The notes under the pieces: model-generated
The model's database searches: none
Told to the model about the DNA's origin: nothing
Seen by the model: only the letters and a program-made list of their open reading frames with translations
Translations under genes and position numbers: made by a program
Part shown: positions 55,082-62,449 of the stretch, in pieces
Numbering within the stretch: position 1 is the stretch's first letter
How the letters are laid out: each line of letters begins with the position of its first letter
Source of the DNA: Pseudomonas extremorientalis
Lineage (GTDB): Bacteria; Pseudomonadota; Gammaproteobacteria; Pseudomonadales; Pseudomonadaceae
Direction: 5' to 3'
NCBI RefSeq assembly: GCF_001870465.1
Contig: NZ_MDGK01000036.1
Coordinates: 1 to 64,000, forward strand
DNA length: 64,000 bases

Positions 55082-55954
55082 TTAGGCAGTGGCTGAATCT
55101 TGTCCCGCCTGTTGCACGAAGAACGAGGCGCCACGAGGCTTCTGCGGCAGGCGCATGTGGTTGTCGGTGGAACGCACCAGGCCACTTTCCTCACCGGCCA
55201 CCAACAGGCCGGCATGTGCGCTGGGCAACGGGTTTTCGCCGAAGGGCAGCGCGTCTTCAGCGGCATAGACACTGATGAACAGCGTGCGCGGCAGTTCGGT
55301 CTCGTTTGGGCTGGAAGCATGCAAAAGCCGGGTGTGCATGAAGCACACCGAGCCGGCCGGCCCGTAGCAGGCCACCGGTTGCTGGCAGTGTTGCGCGACC
55401 ACGCTGTCGTCCACCGAACCGGTGAAACGCTGATGCTGCCAGTGCGACCACAGCGGGCCTTTGTGGCTGCCGGGGATCACGTTCAGCGGGCCGTTCTGCG
55501 GCGTCACTTCGCTGACCATCAGCAAGGCGGTGACGATGTCGTCGTTGCTGTGGGGCGTGAACAGGAAGTCCTGGTGCCACTTCACCTGGGTCGCGGTGTG
55601 GGGCAGTTTGGAGTTGATCTTGCTGTGGTGAAAACGCGTACCCTGGGCGCCGATCAGTTGCGCGGAAATCGCCGCCATGCGCGAGTGCAACGCCACGCGC
55701 TCATAGGCCGGCGAAATCTCCGTGGGCGAGCTGACCCGGCGCAGGGACGGGTGGTCGGCGCGGTGGTCGCCCTCCAGGTCAAAGCGCTCACGGCCATCGA
55801 CAGTGGCGCCCCAGCCCCGGTCATGGCTGCGGCTTTCTTCCACCCATTGGTCGAAGTCGTGCTGCAACGCGGCCACTTCATCCTGCGACAGCACGCCTTC
55901 GACCACCAGGAAGCCGTCGCGCTGGAATTGTTCGATTTGCGATTGCTCGATCAT
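55082..55954 (-). CDS. Phytanoyl-CoA-dioxygenase-family Fe(II)/2-oxoglutarate oxygenase
   Basis: 290 residues. The facial triad is visible as His127-x-Asp129 (VKWHQDFLF) and His212 (TRLLHASSP), with Arg223 for 2-oxoglutarate. Enzymes of this type hydroxylate small molecules, for example ectoine and other amino acids. It sits between transporter genes, so it probably hydroxylates the imported compound. Cytoplasmic; no signal peptide. Confidence 0.92.
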   Translation of the reverse strand: MIEQSQIEQFQRDGFLVVEGVLSQDEVAALQHDFDQWVEESRSHDRGWGATVDGRERFDLEGDHRADHPSLRRVSSPTEISPAYERVALHSRMAAISAQLIGAQGTRFHHSKINSKLPHTATQVKWHQDFLFTPHSNDDIVTALLMVSEVTPQNGPLNVIPGSHKGPLWSHWQHQRFTGSVDDSVVAQHCQQPVACYGPAGSVCFMHTRLLHASSPNETELPRTLFISVYAAEDALPFGENPLPSAHAGLLVAGEESGLVRSTDNHMRLPQKPRGASFFVQQAGQDSATA

Positions 55955-55981
55955 TTTAGTGTTTCCTGAACGTTAAAGAGA

Positions 55982-57499
55982 TCACGCCAGCGAGACGTCC
56001 TTGAGGAACGCCTCCACGCGTGGGTTGTGGCCGCTGCGCAAGACGCCCGGCGTGTCGTCGCAGACCACGCGGCCCTTCTCCATGAACACGATGCGGTCGG
56101 AGACCTTGAAGGCAAAGTTCATCTCGTGGGTGACGATGACCATGGTGATGCCCTCCTCGGCCAGGGCTTCGATCACCTGCAGCACCTCGTTGACCTTCTC
56201 CGGGTCCAGCGCCGAGGTAGGCTCATCGAACAGCATGATCTGCGGGCGCATCATCAAGGCGCGGGCGATGGCTACGCGTTGCTGTTGGCCGCCAGACAAC
56301 TGGTGCGGGTACTTCCAGGCGTGGTCGAGCATGCCGACCTTGTGCAGCAGCGCGTAGGCCTGTTGCTTGAGTTCGGCGGTCGCGCCCAGGCGGTGGTACT
56401 TGGGCGCCATCAGCAGGTTGTCGAGCACGCTCAAGTGCGGGAACAGGTTGAAGCTCTGGAACACCATGCCGATGTGCAGGCGATGCTCGGCGTGCTCGAT
56501 GTACTGGGGTTTCTGCGCGCCGACTTTGTTCAAGTGGATGAAGGGTTGGCCATTGATCCTGATCTCGCCGTTGTCCAGTTGCTCCAGACCATTAAGCAGG
56601 CGGATCAGCGTGGTCTTGCCGGAGCCCGACGGACCGATCACAGACACCACTTCACCGGGCTGGATCTGCAGATTCACCGAGCCCAATACCTCGATATCGT
56701 TGTAGGCCTTGTGCAACCGCGTGGCCTGCAACGCCGACTCGCCATTATTGGCCGGGCGCGCCAAGGCAGTGCGCTGCTGGGTCGCCAGGGCCAGCACCGC
56801 CGCATCGGGAACACGGGACACGTTGCGCTGGTTGACGTCGAGAAAGCGCTCCAGGCGCTTGAGCAGGAAGTCGAACACCGTGACGATAAACACATAGAAG
56901 AACGCCACCGCCGCCATGGTTTCGATCACCAGGAAGTTCTGCGAATACAGGCGCTGGCCGACCATCAGGATCTCGGTCAGGGAGATCACCGACACCAGGG
57001 AGGTGAGCTTGACGATGGAGATGTATTCGTTGGCCAGCGACGGCAACGCTACCCGCAGCGCCTGGGGAATTACCACGCGCCACTGGGTGCCGAAGAACTT
57101 CAGGCCCAGCGCACGAGCCGCCTCGCCCTGCCCTTTGGGAATCGACAGCAGGCCACCGCGATGGATCTCAGCCACGTAGGCGGTCTCGCAGATCACCAGG
57201 GCCAACAGGCCGGACCAGAACGGGTCGGCCAGCACCGCCGAGGTACCGGGCAACGCTTGCGGCAGGTTGTAGATAAAGATCAGCAGCACCAGCAACGGCA
57301 GGCTGCGAAATAGCCAGATGTAGCCGCGGGCCGGCACGCTCAGCAGGCCATGTCTGGATTGCTTGGCCAGGGCCAGCAGAAAGCCCAGGCCAATGCTCAA
57401 CACCCAGGTCAGGGTGCTGAGCTTGATCACCGTCCACGTCGCGCGCCAGAACTCGGCATCGCCCAGCAAACCCAACATGTAGTTCCAGTCGAATGTCAT
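55982..57499 (-). CDS. Amino acid ABC transporter, fused permease and ATPase
   Basis: 505 residues combining two usually separate proteins. Residues 1 to about 235 are a HisM/GlnP-type permease (FLLALAKQSRHGLLSVPARG and the EAARALGLKFFGTQWRVVIP coupling loop). After a linker, about residues 255-505 are an ATPase with Walker A GPSGSGKT, the signature LSGGQQQR and Walker B LFDEPTSALDP. One polypeptide as a dimer would complete the importer with the binding protein at 54223. First gene of the minus-strand operon. Confidence 0.95.
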   Translation of the reverse strand: MTFDWNYMLGLLGDAEFWRATWTVIKLSTLTWVLSIGLGFLLALAKQSRHGLLSVPARGYIWLFRSLPLLVLLIFIYNLPQALPGTSAVLADPFWSGLLALVICETAYVAEIHRGGLLSIPKGQGEAARALGLKFFGTQWRVVIPQALRVALPSLANEYISIVKLTSLVSVISLTEILMVGQRLYSQNFLVIETMAAVAFFYVFIVTVFDFLLKRLERFLDVNQRNVSRVPDAAVLALATQQRTALARPANNGESALQATRLHKAYNDIEVLGSVNLQIQPGEVVSVIGPSGSGKTTLIRLLNGLEQLDNGEIRINGQPFIHLNKVGAQKPQYIEHAEHRLHIGMVFQSFNLFPHLSVLDNLLMAPKYHRLGATAELKQQAYALLHKVGMLDHAWKYPHQLSGGQQQRVAIARALMMRPQIMLFDEPTSALDPEKVNEVLQVIEALAEEGITMVIVTHEMNFAFKVSDRIVFMEKGRVVCDDTPGVLRSGHNPRVEAFLKDVSLA

Positions 57500-57634
57500 C
57501 GTCGCTGTGCCCTGAGAAGTTGATCTACATCGATGGGTTCAGAGTCGTGGCGGGAGGCGGTTGGGGTCAATTCGTAAAAGCCGGGGCACTGGGTAGGCAG
57601 AACCTATGCAGCCTGAGAGCAACCAAAATCCAAT

Positions 57635-57656
57635 GTGGGAGGGGGCCCCCTCCCAC
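57635..57656. repeat. Compact REP palindrome
   Basis: A perfect 22-base palindrome of GTGGGAGGGGG and CCCCCTCCCAC joined without a loop, a collapsed form of the REP family at 1936 and 51513. It lies between the transporter and LysR genes, which run in the same direction. Confidence 0.75.
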
Positions 57657-57710
57657 CTTTGGTGCAGGCTTGAATCGGCCGTATTGCGCATGCCACTTAC
57701 TGGTGCAAGC

Positions 57711-58685
57711 TCAGCCCACACCGCTCAACACCCGCACCGCATGCGGGTCAAAAAAGCTCGGCGGCGCCATGCCGGGGATGTACTGGTCGGACACAAACAT
57801 GCGGCACCGCTCGGCAAACGCCGACACCACCCGCGACAGCTGGGTGTTGCTGGCCGTGGCGTAGCCCAGGCGCATCGGCCGGTGTGCACCCGCCAGGCGC
57901 AGGCGGATCACGCGCTTGCCGTCCTGGGACATGTTCGATTTGGGCCGCGCATTCGCGAAGGAATAGCCGATACCGTTGCCCACCATGGCGCGCACCGTTT
58001 CAAGGTTGGTGGAGCGCATGATGATGTTCGGTGTGGTGCCGGCCTGGATGAACAGGCTGAGGAAATAGTCACGGCTCCACGGCGTGTCGAGCAGCACCAC
58101 CGGGAAGGCCTCCAGGTCCTGCATGCTCACGGCCGGTGAGTTCGCCAGTGGGTGGTACTCGCCCACCATCACGTAGGGCGGCAGTTGCGCCAGGGGTTGG
58201 AAGTCGATGTCCGGGCTTGTCACCAGGTCGTAGGTCAGGGCGATATCCAGCTCGCCGCTGCGCAGTTTTTCCAGCAGCTCTTCATGGTTGCCCTCGGCTT
58301 GCGTCAGCCGTACGCCGGGAAACGCACGGCCGAAACCGAACACCAGCTCTGGCGTGATCATCGGCGCCAGCGACTCCAGGCAACCCACGCGCAACGGCCC
58401 GCGCACCGTGTTCAAGGACTCCGAGGCGATGGTGTAGAGGTTGGTCATCTGCTCCAGGATCAGCTTGGCTTCTTGCATCACCAGGCGCCCCACCGCCGTG
58501 AGGGAAATGCCCTGGGCGTGATGGCGGATGAACAACTGAATGCCCAGCTCCGCCTCCATATGGGTGATCGCCGCCGAGATCGACGGCGACGACACATGAA
58601 TGCGCTCGGCGGCCGCACTGATGCTGCCCGCCTCTCCCGACGCGACGAAATACTCCAGTTGACGCTGAGTAATACGACTGAGCAT
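57711..58685 (-). CDS. LysR-family regulator of the 51.6-61.0 kb cluster
   Basis: 324 residues. Helix-turn-helix at about 5-65 (LEYFVASGEAGSISAAAERI) and an effector domain with LDIALTYDLVTSPDIDFQPL. It lies between the transport/oxygenase operon (same strand, 211 bases away) and the RidA/AroQ-like/monooxygenase operon (divergent, 182 bases). Position suggests it controls both. Confidence 0.93.
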   Translation of the reverse strand: MLSRITQRQLEYFVASGEAGSISAAAERIHVSSPSISAAITHMEAELGIQLFIRHHAQGISLTAVGRLVMQEAKLILEQMTNLYTIASESLNTVRGPLRVGCLESLAPMITPELVFGFGRAFPGVRLTQAEGNHEELLEKLRSGELDIALTYDLVTSPDIDFQPLAQLPPYVMVGEYHPLANSPAVSMQDLEAFPVVLLDTPWSRDYFLSLFIQAGTTPNIIMRSTNLETVRAMVGNGIGYSFANARPKSNMSQDGKRVIRLRLAGAHRPMRLGYATASNTQLSRVVSAFAERCRMFVSDQYIPGMAPPSFFDPHAVRVLSGVG

Positions 58686-58867
58686 GACGCCTGCCCCTCA
58701 ACAATGACTGTACCGGTGGTGTTGCAGGGTTCGTGCCGGGTCAGGCGCAAACCGATGACCTGCACGGGCTTCGGTTTTTCCTAAGCACTACCCCGCGCAA
58801 ATGCTGGTTTCGCCGCAGCCGGGGCGGTGTGAAGCTGGATCTATCCCGCTTCCCACGAGTTGCCGTT

Positions 58868-59290
58868 ATGCCGACCCACACCCGCATCCGCATGTTCAAT
58901 ACCCAACAGACCTACCCCAACCAGGCGCTGGACAACGACCTGTGCCAGGCCGTGCGCGCCGGCAACACCATTTACGTGCGCGGCCAGATCGGCACCGATT
59001 TCGACGGCAACCTGGTCGGCCTCGGCGACCCGCGCGCCCAGGCCGAGCAGGCGATGAAGAACGTCAAGCAACTGCTGGAAGAAGCAGGTTCGGACCTGTC
59101 GCACATCGTGAAGACCACCACCTATCTGATCGACCCGCGCTACCGCGAGCCGGTGTACCAGGAGGTGGGCAAGTGGCTCAAAGGTGTGTTCCCGATTTCC
59201 ACTGGGTTGGTGATCTCCGGGCTGGGCCAGCCGGAGTGGTTGATGGAGATCGATGTGATCGCCGTGGTGCCGGACGATTGGGCCGTATGA
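58868..59290 (+). CDS. Rid-family (RidA-like) protein lacking the substrate Arg
   Basis: 140 residues, YjgF/YER057c/UK114 fold. Recognisable are AVRAGNTIYVRGQIGTD and QAMKNVKQLLEEAGSDLSHI. The position of the catalytic-carboxylate-binding Arg105 in E. coli RidA (PARS motif) is PIST here (Ser111), so it is not a typical imine deaminase. Rid relatives without the Arg are common in catabolic clusters. First gene of the divergent operon; the ATG lacks a strong ribosome site, and the Met nine residues in (MFNTQQ) is an alternative. Confidence 0.9.
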   Translation: MPTHTRIRMFNTQQTYPNQALDNDLCQAVRAGNTIYVRGQIGTDFDGNLVGLGDPRAQAEQAMKNVKQLLEEAGSDLSHIVKTTTYLIDPRYREPVYQEVGKWLKGVFPISTGLVISGLGQPEWLMEIDVIAVVPDDWAV

Positions 59291-59315
59291 AAGCGCTGAT
59301 TGCCTGGAGTGCCCC

Positions 59316-59762
59316 ATGACCCATCGTGTGTTTTTCCTCAACGGGCCTAACGCCAACCTGTATGGGCTGGATGAAAACGGCACCTATGGCAGCGAAAGCT
59401 TCGCCAGCATCGACGCCCGCTGCCAACGCCACGCCGCCGCCCTGGGCCTGACGCTGGACTTTCGCCAGAGCAACCATGAAGGCGTGCTGGTGGACTGGAT
59501 TCAGGAAGCACGCCTGCACGCCGACGCCCTCGTGATCAACGCCGCCGGGCTCAGCTACAGCTCGGTGCCGATCCTCGATGCGTTGCTGGCGTTCGACGGC
59601 CCGATCATCGAAGCGCACATGAGCAATATCTGGCAGCGCGAAAGCTTCCGGCACCACTCCTACGTGTCCAGGGCCGCTACCGGTGTGATCGCCGGGTTGG
59701 GGGCGCTGGGTTACCAACTGGCAATCACGGCTGTGGCCGAATTGCTAGGCCAAACCGCCTAA
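59316..59762 (+). CDS. Type II dehydroquinase-like protein (AroQ family, altered active site)
   Basis: 148 residues, close to the AroQ standard, and the catalytic positions fall at the usual numbers without gaps. Retained: Asn12, Tyr24, Asn75, Asp88, His101, Arg108 and Arg112. Changed: the lid Arg19, essential in 3-dehydroquinate dehydratases, is Asp19 (LYGLDENGTYG), and His81 is Tyr81 (INAAGLSYSS). So the fold and quaternary scaffold are AroQ but the reaction may differ. It follows the RidA-like gene and overlaps the next frame at TAATG. Confidence 0.92.
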   Translation: MTHRVFFLNGPNANLYGLDENGTYGSESFASIDARCQRHAAALGLTLDFRQSNHEGVLVDWIQEARLHADALVINAAGLSYSSVPILDALLAFDGPIIEAHMSNIWQRESFRHHSYVSRAATGVIAGLGALGYQLAITAVAELLGQTA

Positions 59763-59782
59763 TGACTGTTCAGGAACCGCCT

Positions 59783-61042
59783 ATGTCCGTCGAAAAAATC
59801 AACACCCTGGTCGTCGGCGCAGGCCAGGCCGGCGTCGCCATGAGCGAGCACCTGTCCTTGATGGGTGTGCCCCACCTCGTGCTGGAACGCCACCGCATTG
59901 CCGAACGCTGGCGCTCGGAACGCTGGGACTCTCTGGTCGCCAACGGGCCGGCGTGGCATGACCGCTTTCCCGGTCTCACCTTCGAAGGCATTTCGCCGGA
60001 AGCCTTCCCGCCAAAAGAGCGCATGGCCGACTACTTCGAGGCCTACGCGGATAAGTTGCAGGCCCCTGTCCGCACGGGCGTGGAAGTCCAGTCGGTGGAA
60101 CGCCACGCAGGTCGCCCCGGCTTCAAGGTCACCACCTCCGCGGGCGTGATCGAAGCCGCCAACGTCGTTGCTGCCACCGGCCCGTTCCAGCGCCCGTCAA
60201 TCCCGAACATCGTCCCCGCCAGCGCACCGTTGCACCAACTGCATTCCTGCGCCTACAAGAACCCCGGCCAACTCCCCGAAGGCGCCGTATTGGTGGTCGG
60301 CGCCGGTGCCTCCGGCTCGCAGATCGCCGAAGAACTGCAAAAGGCCGGCAAGACCGTGTACCTCTCGGTGGGCGAACACTACCGCCCGCCCCGCGCCTAT
60401 CGTGGCCGCGACTATTGCTGGTGGCTGGGCGCGTTGGGCTTGTGGGATGAAGTCAAGATCCAGCCGAAGAAAAAGCACGTGGCGTTTGCGGTGAGTGGTT
60501 ACGAAGGCGGCAAGACGGTGGACTTTCGCCGACTGGCACATCAAGGCATTCAATTGGTGGGCGTTACCCAGGACTGGGCGGAAGGCGTGATGAGGTTTCA
60601 ACCGGGGTTGGCCGAGAACGTGGCTGAAGGCGACCGCGCTTACTTTGACGTACTGCGCGATGCGGATGCGTATATCGAGGCCAATGGCTTGCCGTTCCCG
60701 CCGGAGCCACAGGCCTGGGAACTGTTGCCCGATCCAGAGTGCCTGGTGAACCCGATGTTGAGCCTGGACCTGGCTGAAGCGGGCGTGACCACAATCCTTT
60801 GGGCCACCGGCTTCAAGTTCGATTTCAGCTGGTTGAAGGTGGACGCGTTCGACGAGAAAGGCGAGCCGTTCCACAAACGCGGGATCTCGGCACAGAGCGG
60901 AATTTACTTCCTGGGTTTGCCGAACCTGGTCAACCGCGCATCTTCATTTATCTATGGGGTTTGGCACGATGCGAAGTACGTGGCGGACCATATCGTGGTG
61001 CAGAACGCGTACAGGGCGTACGACAAGTCCTCAGACGCTTAG
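59783..61042 (+). CDS. Flavin-containing monooxygenase-like NAD(P)/FAD oxidoreductase (CzcO type)
   Basis: 419 residues from MSVEKINTLVVGAGQAGVAM, with AGGA eight bases upstream; an earlier ATG at 59762 overlaps the AroQ-like stop. FAD-binding GAGQAG near residue 12, ATGPFQRPSIP in the middle, a second nucleotide motif VVGAGASGSQIAEEL near residue 175 and ILWATGFKFDFSW at the end. Such enzymes hydroxylate N, S or C=O groups with NADPH and oxygen. Last gene of the operon with RidA-like and AroQ-like proteins. Confidence 0.92.
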   Translation: MSVEKINTLVVGAGQAGVAMSEHLSLMGVPHLVLERHRIAERWRSERWDSLVANGPAWHDRFPGLTFEGISPEAFPPKERMADYFEAYADKLQAPVRTGVEVQSVERHAGRPGFKVTTSAGVIEAANVVAATGPFQRPSIPNIVPASAPLHQLHSCAYKNPGQLPEGAVLVVGAGASGSQIAEELQKAGKTVYLSVGEHYRPPRAYRGRDYCWWLGALGLWDEVKIQPKKKHVAFAVSGYEGGKTVDFRRLAHQGIQLVGVTQDWAEGVMRFQPGLAENVAEGDRAYFDVLRDADAYIEANGLPFPPEPQAWELLPDPECLVNPMLSLDLAEAGVTTILWATGFKFDFSWLKVDAFDEKGEPFHKRGISAQSGIYFLGLPNLVNRASSFIYGVWHDAKYVADHIVVQNAYRAYDKSSDA

Positions 61043-61355
61043 GGCAGGTCGACCGCACCTTGCCCCGTTGCCTACAGTTGCGTCAGAATCCGCCGGCTTG
61101 TGCGCTTGGGTGAGCGTCTCTAAGGTGGCTCGGTCGCTGAACACTCAGTGATCGGGTTTAGTAGCCCGAGTGACAACATAAAGTGCATGAGCCTCATCGA
61201 TCAGATGTTCTTGTCTGTGCTTGATGGTGGCTGTGCGCAGGGCGCCCTCGGGCGCGCCGGCTTTGTGTGTTTCCCCGGTCTACTAACCTGCGTACAGCCG
61301 CCACCCTCTCGTTTAGTAGCGAAAAGGTGTTGGCCCTAAAACAGGTACAACACAC
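61041..61355 (+). ncRNA. Structured leader of DUF6124 gene, copy 2
   Basis: The full partner of the leader at 20027-20330. Hairpin TCGGG-TTTAGTAG-CCCGA at 61152-61169; 17-bp stem between 61225-61241 and 61287-61303; inside it the hairpin GCGCCC/GGGCGC at 61242-61255 and the CCGG...CCGG hairpin to 61278; free CTACTAA at 61280-61286; last TTTAGTAG at 61312-61319, 36 bases before the ATG. Both C-to-T/G-to-A pairs in the inner hairpin and the G-U exchanges in the long stem preserve pairing relative to copy 1. Confidence 0.75.
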
Positions 61356-61688
61356 ATGTTCAAAGTCACGCCCAATCCTCCAAACGGTCCGGACCTGAAG
61401 CTCAATCATGCGGCGAATCGTGCGATTGACCATTACCTCAACCCCGGTGCCGAAGCACCACCTGCGCCACTCTTCAGCATCGCCAGCGATGCCAGCAACG
61501 AAACATTGATCGTCAACAGCTACGAAACCTTTTCCTCGGTCAGCGCCTTGCTGCTCGACCTGTCGGAGGCGTTGACGGGTAAACAGCGGGATGTGGTGCT
61601 GGCCATTCACCAGTTGAGTGAGTTGGGGGTTTTGTTGGTGGATAAGCTGATGGAGCGCAAAGCTACGCTAGCCGATCCAGGTCTTTGA
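61356..61688 (+). CDS. DUF6124-type protein, full-length form
   Basis: 110 residues. The N-terminus MFKVTPNPPNGPDLKLNHAA and RAIDHYLNPG match the complete DUF6124 pattern; the C-terminal core (NSYETFSSVSALLLDLSEAL and LAIHQLSELGVL) is shared with the two shorter genes at 20331 and 25564. Two to three predicted helices, no signal. Unknown function; the leader upstream is of the structured type. Confidence 0.88.
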   Translation: MFKVTPNPPNGPDLKLNHAANRAIDHYLNPGAEAPPAPLFSIASDASNETLIVNSYETFSSVSALLLDLSEALTGKQRDVVLAIHQLSELGVLLVDKLMERKATLADPGL

Positions 61689-61740
61689 GAAACCGGCCAT
61701 ATCCGGCTGATGCCGTCCCATAAGGGCGAACACTGCAGCT

Positions 61741-61769
61741 GTGGCGAGCGGGCTTGCCCCGCTCGCCAC
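61741..61769. repeat. REP palindrome, single copy
   Basis: GTGGCGAGCGGG, loop CTTGC, CCCGCTCGCCAC: a perfect 12-bp stem of the same family as the arms at 13880-14012. It lies 50 bases past the DUF6124 stop and may end transcription there. Confidence 0.85.
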
Positions 61770-61848
61770 AGGGTACTTATCGTCAGTTCTACCTAACGAC
61801 CTTGAAAGGGCTGCCCCTTACAACGACTCGCGCTTCCAGGCAGTGCTT

Positions 61849-62355
61849 TCAGCCACGCTTGGGCAACTTCCAATTCGGCCGAATAAAGTGGCAGGTATAG
61901 CCATTGGGAATCCGCTCCAGATAATCCTGATGCTCCGGCTCCGCCTCCCAAAACGGCCCCGCCGGCTCGATCTCCGTCACCACCTTCCCCGGCCACAGCT
62001 TCGATGCATCCACGTCCGCCGCCGTATCTTCGGCCACCTCCCGCTGCTGCTCACTCAGGTAATAAATCGCCGAACGATAACTGGGCCCCAAATCATTGCC
62101 CTGCCGATTCGGCGTGCTCGGGTCATGGATCTGGAAAAAGAACTCCAGAATCTGCCGGTAGCTGATCACCGCCGGGTCGAACACGATTTCAATCGCTTCG
62201 GCGTGGTTGCCATGGTTGCGGTAGGTGGCATTCGGCACATCGCCGCCGGTGTAGCCGACGCGGGTGTGCAGCACGCCGGGGTAGCGGCGCAACAGGTCCT
62301 GCATGCCCCAGAAGCAACCGCCGGCGAGGATGGCGGTTTCGGTTGAGTTGGTCAT
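61849..62355 (-). CDS. msrA: Peptide-methionine (S)-S-oxide reductase MsrA
   Basis: 168 residues, a short MsrA. The catalytic GGCFWGM motif is at residues 12-18, [17 protein letters not shown] follows, and [11 protein letters not shown] is the conserved core. Reduces methionine-S-sulfoxide in proteins using thioredoxin. Cytoplasmic. Stands alone on the minus strand. Confidence 0.96.
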   Translation of the reverse strand: MTNSTETAILAGGCFWGMQDLLRRYPGVLHTRVGYTGGDVPNATYRNHGNHAEAIEIVFDPAVISYRQILEFFFQIHDPSTPNRQGNDLGPSYRSAIYYLSEQQREVAEDTAADVDASKLWPGKVVTEIEPAGPFWEAEPEHQDYLERIPNGYTCHFIRPNWKLPKRG

Positions 62356-62449
62356 GGTCTGCCCTTGCGATAAGTGAATACCTGCCTAGTTATGGGGCCG
62401 TGTTGGCCAATAGCAAGATTCACGGTTTGTTACGCAGTGCGCCGGGAGC

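Noticed and set aside
57500..57710. Small gene between LysR and the fused transporter
   Set aside because: Short frames here run through a REP palindrome, lack ribosome sites and have no recognisable product.
58686..58867. LysR binding box between the divergent operons
   Set aside because: I looked for T-N11-A palindromes and found only weak candidates, so no site is listed although one is expected.
61148..61339. 63-codon frame in the second leader
   Set aside because: The corresponding frame in the other leader copy gives a different protein; conservation is in RNA pairing.
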